64,000 nt of DNA, from positions 310,001 through 374,000 of the forward strand of contig NZ_FPAB01000004.1 of NCBI RefSeq assembly GCF_900116145.1, in the 5' to 3' direction. A program made the position numbers and the translations under genes. The notes beneath the pieces were generated by a model, which worked only from the letters and a program-made list of their open reading frames with translations, was not told where the DNA came from and did no database searches. This DNA is from Streptomyces harbinensis. Lineage in GTDB: Bacteria; Actinomycetota; Actinomycetes; Streptomycetales; Streptomycetaceae. Below, one piece after another: positions 44,936 through 54,728 of this stretch (position 1 is the stretch's first letter; every line of letters starts with the position of its first letter).

Positions 44936-46135
44936 ATGACCGCGATACCGGCCGACGACGGCACCGCTCGTACCGGGGTCCCGCAAGGGCGCCCGCCGTC
45001 ACCCGATGCCGTGCTGATCCGGCGCACGCTGGCGGAGATGGAGCCGGTGGCCGACGAGGCCACCTCGTTCTTCTACGCGCTGCTGTTCGTGAACCACCCT
45101 TATCTGCGCGAGATGTTCCCCCCGGCCATGGACGCCCAGCGCGACCGGCTCTTCGGCGCGCTGCTCACCTCGGCGCGGCACATCGACGACACCGTCTCGC
45201 TCACCGAGTACCTGATGCAACTGGGGCGCGGCCACCGCAAGTACGGCACCCGCTCCACCCACTACCCGGCCGTCGGCGAGTGCCTGATGACCGCGCTGGA
45301 ACGATTCGCCCCGCGCACCTGGGGCCCGGAGGCCGAGGCCGCGTGGGTGCGCGCGTACACCGCGATCTCCCAGATCATGATCGACGCCGCCGCCGACGAC
45401 GAACTGCGCTCCCCCGCCTGGTGGCACGCGGAGATCGTCGGCCACGAGCCGCGCACCTCCGATGTCGCGGTGGTGACCGTCCGCCCCGACCAGCCCTACC
45501 CGTACCGCGCCGGCCAGTACGCCAGCATGGAGACGCCGTGGTGGCCGCGCGAGTGGCGGCAGTACTCCTTCGCCTGCTCGCCGCGCCCGGACGGGCTGCT
45601 GACCTTCCATGTGAAGGCGGTGCCGGCCGGCTGGGTCTCCCGGGCGCTGGTGCACCGCGCGCGGCTGGGGGACGTGGTGCGGCTCGGGCCGCCGGAGGGG
45701 GCGATGACCATCGACCACACCTCCGACAGCGGGCTGCTGTGCGTGGGCGGCTCCACCGGGATCGCGCCGATCAAGGCGCTGGTGGAGGATGTCGCCGAGC
45801 GCGGCAGGCGGCGCCGGATGGAGGTGTTCTTCGGCGCCAACCGGGACTCCGACCTGTACGACCTGGAGTCGTTCCTGGAACTGGAGCGCCGCTACGACTG
45901 GCTGTCGGTGCGTCCGGTCGTCGCGCAGTACGCGACCCGCGGCTTCGCGGGGCGGCTGCCGGAGGCGGTGCGGGAGTACGGGCCGTGGCCGGAGTTCGAC
46001 GGCTATCTGTCCGGGCCGCCGCAGATGATCCGGCACAGCGTGGCGGCGCTGGTCTCGGCGGGGATCGAGGAACGCCGGATACGGCACGACTTCACGGGTA
46101 CGTTGACCGCCGCGGGGCTGGCCTCGCACCAGTGA
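44936..46135 (+). CDS. Flavohemoglobin-type protein (globin + FAD/NAD reductase)
   Basis: 399 aa. Start ATG 44936 with GAGG upstream. Globin domain about 25-155: the proximal haem His is in LMQLGRGHRKYGTRSTHYPAVG, and the B10 Tyr in FFYALLF. The ferredoxin-reductase module follows: FAD-binding RQYSFAC (RxYS), NAD-binding GLLCVGGSTGIAPIKALVED, and the end YLSGPPQMIRHSVAALVSAGI. Flavohemoglobins turn NO and O2 into nitrate. A PNPOx-family gene starts 34 bp downstream, probably in the same operon. Confidence 0.9.
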   Translation: MTAIPADDGTARTGVPQGRPPSPDAVLIRRTLAEMEPVADEATSFFYALLFVNHPYLREMFPPAMDAQRDRLFGALLTSARHIDDTVSLTEYLMQLGRGHRKYGTRSTHYPAVGECLMTALERFAPRTWGPEAEAAWVRAYTAISQIMIDAAADDELRSPAWWHAEIVGHEPRTSDVAVVTVRPDQPYPYRAGQYASMETPWWPREWRQYSFACSPRPDGLLTFHVKAVPAGWVSRALVHRARLGDVVRLGPPEGAMTIDHTSDSGLLCVGGSTGIAPIKALVEDVAERGRRRRMEVFFGANRDSDLYDLESFLELERRYDWLSVRPVVAQYATRGFAGRLPEAVREYGPWPEFDGYLSGPPQMIRHSVAALVSAGIEERRIRHDFTGTLTAAGLASHQ

Positions 46136-46168
46136 GTCACCGAGCACGGCACGACGCAAGGTCTGAGG

Positions 46169-47200
46169 ATGAACAACGGGGATGACAGCGCCCGGCTGCC
46201 CGGCAGCGACGGCGAGCACGAGCTGCAGCGGCAGCTCGGCAGCGAGCACCGGGCCGACCGCTTCTACGAGGAGCAACTGCTCGACCACCTCAACGAGCGG
46301 ATGCGGGAGTTCGTGGCCAGGGCGGAGATGTTCTTCCTGGCCACCGCCGACCGCAACGGGGAGTGCGACAGCAGTTTCCGGGCCGGGCCGCCCGGCTTCA
46401 TCCACGTCCTGGACCACCGGTCGGTGGCCTACCCGGAGTACCGGGGCAACGGGGTGCACGCCTCGATGGGCAACATCACGGAGAACCCGCACGCCGGGAT
46501 GCTTTTGATGGACTTCGACCGGGCGCGGATCGGGCTGCACATCAACGGCCGGGCCCACATCGTCCCGGACGCCGAACTGCGTGCCCTGCACCCGGAACTC
46601 CCGCGGGACACCGCCCCGGGGCGGCGCGCCGAGCTGTGGGTGCGGGTGGAGGTGGAGGAGGCGTACATCCACTGCGCCAAGCACATCCCGCATCTGGTGA
46701 AGGCGCCCAAGCGCACGGCACGGGCGTGGGGCAGCGACGACTACCGGCGCAAGGGCGGCGACTTCTTCGGTGCCGCCCGGCAGGCGCGCGAGGCACGCGG
46801 GGAGCCGGGGCCCAGGGGTACGGGCACGGGTACGGGTCCCGGTGCGGCCCCGGGTACGGCGCAGCCGCCGGCGCCGGTTCCGGTCCAGGCACCCCCGCCC
46901 CCGCCGCCTCCGCCGCCCGCCGCGCTGCCGCAGCCGGCCCCCGTACCGCCGCCCGCCGCCGTACCGCCACCGCCACCGGCCCCCGTACCGCTTCCCCCGC
47001 CCGAGCCGGCGCCCGCCCCGGTGGCCGCGCCCGGGCTGCCGCTGCCGCCGCCGTCCGTCCCGGTGCCCCCGCCCCGGGCGCACGACTGGCAGGAACAGGC
47101 CGAGCGGGCGCTGGCCGAGGCCGAGCGGCGCGGCCCGCACGAGCCGCCCCCGGACGCCGGCCGGGAGCACCCGCACGGTGCGGGCTGGTTTGGCCGGTGA
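46169..47200 (+). CDS. PNPOx-like (split beta-barrel, FMN-binding family) protein with proline-rich tail
   Basis: 343 aa. The first 210 residues are a pyridoxamine-phosphate-oxidase-like domain (REFVARAEMFFLATADRNGECDSSFRAGPPGFI, AYPEYRGNGVHASMGNITENPHAGMLLMDF, YIHCAKHIPHLVK). The next 100 residues are a low-complexity Pro/Ala/Val tail. A helical Glu/Ala-rich end with a PHGAGWFGR terminus follows. It lies directly after the flavohemoglobin gene. PNPOx and FNR domains are fused in some other bacteria, so a shared redox role is plausible; the reaction is unknown. Confidence 0.82.
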   Translation: MNNGDDSARLPGSDGEHELQRQLGSEHRADRFYEEQLLDHLNERMREFVARAEMFFLATADRNGECDSSFRAGPPGFIHVLDHRSVAYPEYRGNGVHASMGNITENPHAGMLLMDFDRARIGLHINGRAHIVPDAELRALHPELPRDTAPGRRAELWVRVEVEEAYIHCAKHIPHLVKAPKRTARAWGSDDYRRKGGDFFGAARQAREARGEPGPRGTGTGTGPGAAPGTAQPPAPVPVQAPPPPPPPPPAALPQPAPVPPPAAVPPPPPAPVPLPPPEPAPAPVAAPGLPLPPPSVPVPPPRAHDWQEQAERALAEAERRGPHEPPPDAGREHPHGAGWFGR

Positions 47201-47206
47201 GGGGGT

Positions 47207-47704
47207 TCAGCCGAGGTCGGGGGCGAGCAGCGCCCGCACCCCTGCGATGTTCCGGATCAGGTACCCGCGCAGGGTGAACGGGACGAGATCGACCGCGCCG
47301 AGCCCGTCCGGGGTGAACGGCAGCCGCACGATCTCGTACTCCCCGCGCGGCTCGGTCACCTCGGGCCCGTGCCGCAGCGCCGGGTCCATGGCGGTCAGCC
47401 GGCACACGAAGAAGTGCTGCACCTTGAGGCCGGGCGGCGTCCGCTCGCCCGGCTCGGGGACGTGCGGCACCGTGTCGACGAACGCCGGCACCGCGCCCGT
47501 GATCCGGGCGCCCAGTTCCTCGGACACCTCGCGGTGCAGGGCGTCCAGCACCGTGGTGTCGGACGGCTCGACGCCGCCGCCCGGGGTGATCCAGTACGGC
47601 GGCCGGCCCGGCTTGGTGCGCTTGATGACGATCAGTTCGGTGTCGTTCCCGGCCAGCAGGATGGCACGGGCGGTGCGCTTGACCACCGGTGGTGCGTCGG
47701 TCAT
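47207..47704 (-). CDS. NUDIX hydrolase
   Basis: 165 aa from the ATG at 47704 (another ATG at 47716 would add four residues). NUDIX box GGGVEPSDTTVLDALHREVSEELGA: the REVSEELG catalytic part is intact, but the first Glu of the consensus (Gx5E) is Thr. Substrate unknown. Same strand as the downstream-located, upstream-transcribed transsulfuration gene. Confidence 0.88.
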   Translation of the reverse strand: MTDAPPVVKRTARAILLAGNDTELIVIKRTKPGRPPYWITPGGGVEPSDTTVLDALHREVSEELGARITGAVPAFVDTVPHVPEPGERTPPGLKVQHFFVCRLTAMDPALRHGPEVTEPRGEYEIVRLPFTPDGLGAVDLVPFTLRGYLIRNIAGVRALLAPDLG

Positions 47705-47763
47705 GCGGGTACCCATCGCCCGAACCCCGCCGTACGAAACCTCGCCGGGCCCCGGACGGTGCG

Positions 47764-48909
47764 TCAGCCGGCCGCCGCGTCGAGGGCGCCGGTCAGATCG
47801 GCGATGAGGTCGGCGGCGTCCTCCACCCCCACCGACAGCCGGATGAAGCCCTCGGGTACGTCGTCGCCGCCCCAGCGGGCCCGGCGTTCGGCGGTGGAGC
47901 GCACCCCGCCGAAGCTGGTGGCGTTGTCGACGATGCGCAGCGCGGCCAGAAAGCGTTCGGCGGTGTCGCGGTCGGCGAGGGTGAAGGAGACCACGCAGCC
48001 GTACCGCCGCATCTGGCGGGCGGCGAGGGCGTGCGCCGGGTCGTCGGGCAGCCCGGGGTGGCGCAGCCCGGTGACCTCGGGCCGCTCGCGCAGCGCGGTG
48101 GCGACGGCGAGCGCGTTGCTCGCCTGCCGGTCCACCCGCAGCTGGAGGGTGGCCAGGGAGCGGTGGGCCAGCCAGGTCTCCATGGGGCCGGGGATGGCGC
48201 CGATGGCGGCCCGCCAGCCGCGCAGCGCCTCGGCCGCGGCGGCGTCGCGGGTGACGACGTAGCCGAGCAGCAGATCGCCGTGGCCGCTGAGGCCCTTGGT
48301 GCCGCTGGCCATGGAGAAGTCGGCGCCCAGGTCGAGCGGGCGCTGGCCGAGCGGGGTGGCGAGGGTGTTGTCGACGGCGAGCAGCGCGCCGCGGGCGTGC
48401 GCGGCCTCGGCCAGGGCGGCCAGGTCGCACACGTCCAGGCCGGGGTTGGAGGGGGATTCGGTCCACATCAGCCGGGCCCCGTCCAGCGCCGCGTACTGCC
48501 GCGGCCCGCCGGTGGGCACGGTGGTGACGCGGACGCCGAACGCCTCCAGGCGCGGGATGAGCCCCGAGGTGCCGTGGTAGCCGTCGGTGGGCAGGACGGC
48601 GGTGTCGCCCGCGCGCAGCTGGGTGAACAGCACGGCGGAGGTGGCGGCCATCCCGGAGGCGAAGACGACGGCGTGCGCCTCGCGGCCGGGGGATTCGAGG
48701 CCGGCCAGGGCGGTTTCCAGCGCGGTCCAGGTGGGGTTGGCGTTGCGGCCGTAGCCGTAGGTGGCCTCGGCCGGGTCGCCGGGGAGGTGGTAGTGGGCGG
48801 CGAAGACCGGTCCCGGCAGCGCGGGCCGGCCGGGACGCGGGGCGGGGAGCCCCGCGTGGACGGCGCGGGTGCCGTCGCCGGGCTCGGCGGGGGGCGGGAG
48901 GTGGCTCAT
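47764..48909 (-). CDS. Cys/Met metabolism PLP enzyme (cystathionine gamma-lyase/synthase family)
   Basis: 381 aa. ATG at 48909 overlaps the ptpA stop by 4 bp. PLP features: YGYGRNANPTWTALETALAGLE, VFASGMAATSAVL, TESPSNPGLDVCDLAAL, DNTLATPLGQRPLDLGAD and the PLP-lysine segment SMASGTKGLSGHGDLL. The C-terminus has SFGGVRSTAE and RLSVGVED. Lyase or synthase activity cannot be separated by eye; the family makes or breaks cystathionine. Confidence 0.9.
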   Translation of the reverse strand: MSHLPPPAEPGDGTRAVHAGLPAPRPGRPALPGPVFAAHYHLPGDPAEATYGYGRNANPTWTALETALAGLESPGREAHAVVFASGMAATSAVLFTQLRAGDTAVLPTDGYHGTSGLIPRLEAFGVRVTTVPTGGPRQYAALDGARLMWTESPSNPGLDVCDLAALAEAAHARGALLAVDNTLATPLGQRPLDLGADFSMASGTKGLSGHGDLLLGYVVTRDAAAAEALRGWRAAIGAIPGPMETWLAHRSLATLQLRVDRQASNALAVATALRERPEVTGLRHPGLPDDPAHALAARQMRRYGCVVSFTLADRDTAERFLAALRIVDNATSFGGVRSTAERRARWGGDDVPEGFIRLSVGVEDAADLIADLTGALDAAAG

Positions 48910-49439
48910 GCGAGGTGCTGCTTTCCGTGGTGTGCGGTGGCGGCGTCGGTGCCGGTGGCCGTGCCGATCGCCGTGCCGACCTCGGTCAGCAGGTGGGGCA
49001 GGGCGGCTTCGATCAGTTCGCGGCAGGCGGTGAAGCCTTCCGGGCCGCCGTAGTAAGGATCGGGTACGTCCGTGCCGTCGGGGCACAGCAGCCGGATCCG
49101 CGCCGCGTCGGCCGGGGTGGGCGCCAGGCGGCGCAGTGCCGCCAGGTGCCCCCGGTCCAGCGCGACGATCAGGTCGTGCGCGGTGAGATCGGCGGCGGTG
49201 AAGCCCCGCGCGACATGCCGCTCCCCGCCCGGGTAGCCGGCGGCGGCCAGCTCGCGCACGGTGCGGGGATCGGCGCCCTCGCCCTCGTGCCAGCTGTCGG
49301 TCCCGGCACTGGAGACGGTGACGAGCCCGTCACCGAGCCCGTACCCGGGCAGCAGCTCCCGGCAGATGATCTCGGCCATCGGCGAGCGGCAGATGTTGCC
49401 CGTGCAGACGAAGCAGAGGCGGTACGCGCGGGGGGTCAT
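48906..49439 (-). CDS. ptpA: Low-molecular-weight protein tyrosine phosphatase
   Basis: 177 aa. P-loop VCTGNICRSPMAE with nucleophile C12 and R18; general-acid loop VPDPYYGG near 125. The last 30 residues are an Ala/Thr-rich tail. Position next to thiC and the PLP gene fits S. coelicolor ptpA, which influences pigmented antibiotic production. Translationally coupled to the downstream PLP gene. Confidence 0.93.
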   Translation of the reverse strand: MTPRAYRLCFVCTGNICRSPMAEIICRELLPGYGLGDGLVTVSSAGTDSWHEGEGADPRTVRELAAAGYPGGERHVARGFTAADLTAHDLIVALDRGHLAALRRLAPTPADAARIRLLCPDGTDVPDPYYGGPEGFTACRELIEAALPHLLTEVGTAIGTATGTDAATAHHGKQHLA

Positions 49440-49449
49440 GGCCGGTTCC

Positions 49450-49821
49450 TCAGTCCCGGTCGAGGATCAGATTGACGGCCCAGGAGACGATGGAGATGAT
49501 CAGACCGCCGAGGACGGCCGAGCCGAAGCCGTTGACCTCGAAGGAGTCGCCGGCGATCCAGCCGGTCAGCATCAGCATCAGCGCGTTGATCACCAGGGTG
49601 AACAGGCCCAGGGTGAGCACCAGGAGCGGAAAGGCCAGGAACTTCACGATCGGCTTGACGATGAGGTTGACCAGGCCGAAGATCAGCGCGACGAGGATCA
49701 GGGTGAGGGTCTTGCCGCCGGTGCCGGCGTCGTCGTCACCGAGGGTGATGCCGCTGACCAGCCAGACCGCCGCCAGCAGCGCCACGGCGTTGGCGATGAA
49801 CTTGAACAGGATGCTCTTCAT
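49450..49821 (-). CDS. Phage holin family 4-like small membrane protein
   Basis: 123 aa with four hydrophobic segments: ILFKFIANAVALLAAVWLVSGI, TLILVALIFGLVNLIVKPIVKFLAFPLLVLTLGLFTLVINALMLMLTGWI (two segments) and SAVLGGLIISIVSWAVNLIL. This NLIVKPI...FP...LTLGLF pattern defines a widespread bacterial membrane family (DUF360/holin IV-like) that is not phage-derived here. Function unknown. Confidence 0.88.
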   Translation of the reverse strand: MKSILFKFIANAVALLAAVWLVSGITLGDDDAGTGGKTLTLILVALIFGLVNLIVKPIVKFLAFPLLVLTLGLFTLVINALMLMLTGWIAGDSFEVNGFGSAVLGGLIISIVSWAVNLILDRD

Positions 49822-49872
49822 GGTGGAGATCGTTGCAGACCGGACCGCGGGCCGGGCAAGGGGTGCGAGGCG

Positions 49873-50190
49873 ATGAAGCAGTTTCGGCTGGATCAGCTCG
49901 AAGCCGAGCGGATGGCTCACAACGGTGCCTACCTGCGGTTTCTCCGTGAGCGCCATATGTCGGCGGGGCTGTACGCGCTCAATGTCGGTGATGCCGACAC
50001 GCAGCAGCCGCAGCGTCAGGACGTGCTGTACTTCGTGGCCAGCGGCCATGCCGAGGTGACGGTGGGTACGGAGAGCACACGGGTGGCGCGCGGCAGCATC
50101 GTCTACGTACCGGCGCACACCCCGTGCAGGTTCCACCACATCACGGAGGATCTGCGGGTGATGGTGATCTTTTCTCCGCCCGAGGGCTGA
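49873..50190 (+). CDS. Small cupin-domain protein
   Basis: 105 aa single cupin: QRQDVLYFVASGHAEVTVGTESTRVARGSIVYVPAHTPCRFHHITEDLRVMVIFSP. The usual metal ligands of motif 1 (two His and a Glu) are not evident, and motif 2 has HH, so metal binding is uncertain. Divergent from the membrane gene by 51 bp. Function unknown. Confidence 0.82.
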   Translation: MKQFRLDQLEAERMAHNGAYLRFLRERHMSAGLYALNVGDADTQQPQRQDVLYFVASGHAEVTVGTESTRVARGSIVYVPAHTPCRFHHITEDLRVMVIFSPPEG

Positions 50191-50339
50191 GAAGCGGGGG
50201 CGCGGGCATCAGGGTCCCGTCAGGGGCCGGTCAGGGGAGGACCGGGGACCGAGGCCCTCCCGCCCGCCCACGGGCCCGCTTAGCATCGGAACAACGGTGC
50301 CAGGGGGATGTCGGACTGCGGATTGAGGAGCCGTGCGTC

Positions 50340-50552
50340 ATGAGAGAACTGTTCAGGTCACTGCCGTGGTGGGTGCGCTGGGTCGCCATCCCCGCCATCG
50401 TGCTGGTGGTCTTCGGCGGGCTGATCACCTCCGTGCTCACCTGGGTGATGAGTCTGATGTTCAAGATTCTGGTGTGCGCCGCGCTGATCGCGCTGCTGAT
50501 CTTCCTGGTGCGGAAGTTCACCGCTTCCTCCTCCTCCGGCGGCGGCTGGTAG
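50340..50552 (+). CDS. DUF5326-type small membrane protein
   Basis: 70 aa, ATG 50340 with GAGGAG 9 nt upstream. Two membrane segments (WVRWVAIPAIVLVVFGGLITSVL and FKILVCAALIALLIFLV) and a Ser-rich end TASSSSGGGW. The Trp-Trp-Val start (SLPWWVRW) is typical of the family. Its end overlaps the convergent YibE/F gene by 35 bp. Confidence 0.8.
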   Translation: MRELFRSLPWWVRWVAIPAIVLVVFGGLITSVLTWVMSLMFKILVCAALIALLIFLVRKFTASSSSGGGW

Positions 50553-51774
50553 CGCCGGTGCCGCCCGGCCCGGCGCCCGGTGGCCGGTCGGCGCTGACGA
50601 CCAGCGCCGCGAGCACGGTGGTGACCGGGACCGAGGCGACCAGTCCGATCGAGCCCACCAGGGTGCGGACGATCTCCTCCGACACCAGCTCGCTGAACGC
50701 GACGGTGCCCACCGAGGCCTGGGCCACGGTGAACAGGAGCAGCAGGGGCAGCGCGGCCCCCGCGTAGGCCAGGACGAGGGTGTTGACCACCGAGGCGATG
50801 TGGTCGCGGCCGATGCGCATGCCGGCCCGGTAGAGCTTGAGCCACCCGGCGTCCGGCTCGGCGGCCTTCAGCTCCCAGACGGCCGAGGTCTGGGTGACGG
50901 TGACGTCGTCCAGGACGCCGAGCGAGCCGATGAGGATGCCGGCCAGCAGGACGCCGCGGATCTCGATGCCGGGGTAGAGGCTGTGGATCAGGCCCGTCTG
51001 GTCGTCGGTGTTGCCGGACAGATGGGCCCAGGCGGTGAAGAGCGAGCCGAGCACCCCGATCAGGACGAGCGAGATGAGGGTGCCGAGCACCGCGACCGAG
51101 GTGCGGGCGTTGACGCCGTGACACAGGTACAGCGTCACCAGCATGATGGCGCTGCCGCCGATCACCGCCACCAGCAGCGGGTTCGAGCCGTGCAGGATCG
51201 CGGGCAGGATGAACAGCGTCAGCACCGCGAAGCTGACCACCAGGCCGATGAGCGCGAGCAGTCCGCGCAGCCGGCCCACCAGGACCACCGCCAGGGCGAA
51301 GACGGCGGCCAGCAGCAGGATCGGGAACTGCCGGTCCACGTCGGTGACGCTGTACTGGAGTTCCTCGGGCGCGTTGGGCGCGTACGCCACGATGACCTTC
51401 TGGCCCGTGTGGAACTTCTGGGTGGCGTCCGGCGGCACCACCTCGTGGAACGTACGGCCAACGTGCGGGCCGCTGGTCACCTCGACGGTCGCCTGCTCGC
51501 AGGTGTCGTCCACGCCGCGCGGCACCTGTACCCCGATGTCGGCGCAGTTCATCTCCTCGATCGCGATGACCTTCGCGTCCTCGAACTGCTGGTCGTAGCC
51601 GACGCCGGTGTGCTCGTCGCCCGCGGTGGGCGCGCCGCCGGGCCACAACAGCAGCAGCCCGGCGGCCACGGCGGCGGCGAACGGGATCAGAACGGCCGCT
51701 ATGACCCGGCGCAGATGCGCCGAGACGGGCGGCGGCGGGCCGTGGCTGTGCGTGTGGTGGTGGGTGTCTGTCAC
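50518..51774 (-). CDS. YibE/F-like multi-pass membrane protein
   Basis: 418 aa. His-rich N-terminus (THHHTHSHG), one anchor, a soluble extracellular beta region (VEVTSGPHVGRTFHEVV, GQKVIVAYAP) and then seven to eight membrane segments with the YibE/F core GSLGVLDDVTVTQTSAVWEL and RIGRDHIASVVNTLVLAYAGAALPLLLL. Possible transporter; substrate unknown. Confidence 0.88.
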   Translation of the reverse strand: MTDTHHHTHSHGPPPPVSAHLRRVIAAVLIPFAAAVAAGLLLLWPGGAPTAGDEHTGVGYDQQFEDAKVIAIEEMNCADIGVQVPRGVDDTCEQATVEVTSGPHVGRTFHEVVPPDATQKFHTGQKVIVAYAPNAPEELQYSVTDVDRQFPILLLAAVFALAVVLVGRLRGLLALIGLVVSFAVLTLFILPAILHGSNPLLVAVIGGSAIMLVTLYLCHGVNARTSVAVLGTLISLVLIGVLGSLFTAWAHLSGNTDDQTGLIHSLYPGIEIRGVLLAGILIGSLGVLDDVTVTQTSAVWELKAAEPDAGWLKLYRAGMRIGRDHIASVVNTLVLAYAGAALPLLLLFTVAQASVGTVAFSELVSEEIVRTLVGSIGLVASVPVTTVLAALVVSADRPPGAGPGGTGATSRRRRRRKR

Positions 51775-51856
51775 CCGCCGATCATCGCAAGAGAATCCCG
51801 GGCGGTCTGTTCAGCGGGGCCGGGAACCGGTTAGCGTGGTGGCGCTGAAGTGACAT

Positions 51857-53541
<1,685 letters not shown>

Positions 53542-53560
53542 CCGGACCCGGACGCCCGGC

Positions 53561-54544
53561 TCAGTACAGGGCGTACACCGGGTGCTCGCGCAGCACGCCG
53601 ATCTGGCGGACGCAGTGCCGTTTGACCAGGAAACGCAGGCTGTCGTGCACGCGGGCCGCGGTGAGGCCGGTGCGGGCGGCGATGTCGCCGGCGGAGCAGA
53701 CCACCTGCCCGTCGGCGACGAGCGCGGGCGCGAGCAGTACGGCGACGGCCCACACGTCGTCGGTGATGGTGAGCCGGGCCCGCCAGCCGGCCAGCAACTC
53801 CTCGGCGGCGCCCCGGCCCCGCGATCGGGGCGCCGCCCGCTGCCGGGGCACCCGCGGCCCCGGCGGCGGGCCCGGCACGGCGGCGGGACCGGGACCGAGC
53901 CGGTCCCGGATCCCGTCGAGCACGTCGGCGACGGACCGCAGGGCGTCGGCCATCTCCCGCCGGGAGGCGTTGGCCTCGCGCTGGAGGGCGGCGAGGGCCT
54001 CGTCACTGCGCAGGGCGCGTTCTTCGAGACGCACGATGGCATCGGCGATCTGCGGCGGCATGGCGTAGGCGACGGGCGTGCCGGGGGCGGCGGCCGTGCC
54101 CGGGGCATCGGGGAGGGCGGGCTGGACCTCGGCGGTGGGGAGGCGGTAGGAGCCTTCGCGCTGAACGCTGGTGACCACATTGACGATCCAGGCCTTGAAG
54201 GGCCGGGTACTCGGTTTGGTCGCTCCTCCCACCAGCATGAGGAGGCCGGCCAGGTTCACCATCCACATGGACTTCTTGAGGCCGTGACCTGCGGGAACAT
54301 CCAATGTATAAGTTTTGGTTAGACATGAGAGCTTGGCCTGGGCCTCGGCCGGAACATGGTCCGAGAGGGTCTTGGCCGGGTTGGTGTACCCCAGGCCCTT
54401 GAGCACATCGGTCACCGGGAACCAGTGCTCGCCGTCCGGGGTGCTGAGGCGGCGGATGCGGGTGCCGGTGGCCGCGTACACGAAATCGCTGATGTCGATG
54501 GCGTCGCGGTGCGAGGCCCGCGAGTGGGGCTGCTGTTCCTTCAT
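53561..54544 (-). CDS. BRO-N (phage antirepressor-like) DNA-binding protein
   Basis: 327 aa from the ATG at 54544. N-terminal BRO domain about 15-120: GEHWFPVTDVLKGLGYTNPAKTLSDHVPAEAQAKLS, GLKKSMWMVNLAGLLMLVGGATKPSTRPFKAWIVNVV. A middle helical linker (IVRLEERALRSDEALAALQREANASRREMADALRSVADVL) and Pro-rich part follow. The C-terminus looks like a winged helix (GDIAARTGLTAARVHDSLRFLVKRH). Such proteins are common in phages and in Streptomyces mobile elements. A patch of rare AT-rich codons lies at 54293-54326. Divergent from a DUF2637 gene. Confidence 0.82.
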   Translation of the reverse strand: MKEQQPHSRASHRDAIDISDFVYAATGTRIRRLSTPDGEHWFPVTDVLKGLGYTNPAKTLSDHVPAEAQAKLSCLTKTYTLDVPAGHGLKKSMWMVNLAGLLMLVGGATKPSTRPFKAWIVNVVTSVQREGSYRLPTAEVQPALPDAPGTAAAPGTPVAYAMPPQIADAIVRLEERALRSDEALAALQREANASRREMADALRSVADVLDGIRDRLGPGPAAVPGPPPGPRVPRQRAAPRSRGRGAAEELLAGWRARLTITDDVWAVAVLLAPALVADGQVVCSAGDIAARTGLTAARVHDSLRFLVKRHCVRQIGVLREHPVYALY

Positions 54545-54728
54545 GTTTGTACGGTAAGCAGGCGTTTGCTGCGGCTTACCACGAACGGGCCATACATCAC
54601 CCCTGAGTGGGACGCGCGCATCCCGATGTCCCAGGTCAGCGGCGGGCATTGATCGTTTCATTAATCAATAAACTGGACATTCACTCCAATGCCACGCATC
54701 GAGGTCACACAGAGGTCGTTGGCGGAGT
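54545..54728. promoter_or_regulatory. Divergent bro/DUF2637 control region with two inverted repeats
   Basis: GGTAAGC (54553-54559) and GCTTACC (54574-54580) form a 7-bp inverted repeat 9 bp before the bro start codon. ATTGAT (54648-54653) and ATCAAT (54664-54669) form another in an unusually AT-rich spot. Both could be binding sites for the BRO protein. Confidence 0.45.

Noticed and set aside
49450..49821. Prophage holin
   Set aside because: The family is widespread in chromosomes and no phage genes are adjacent.
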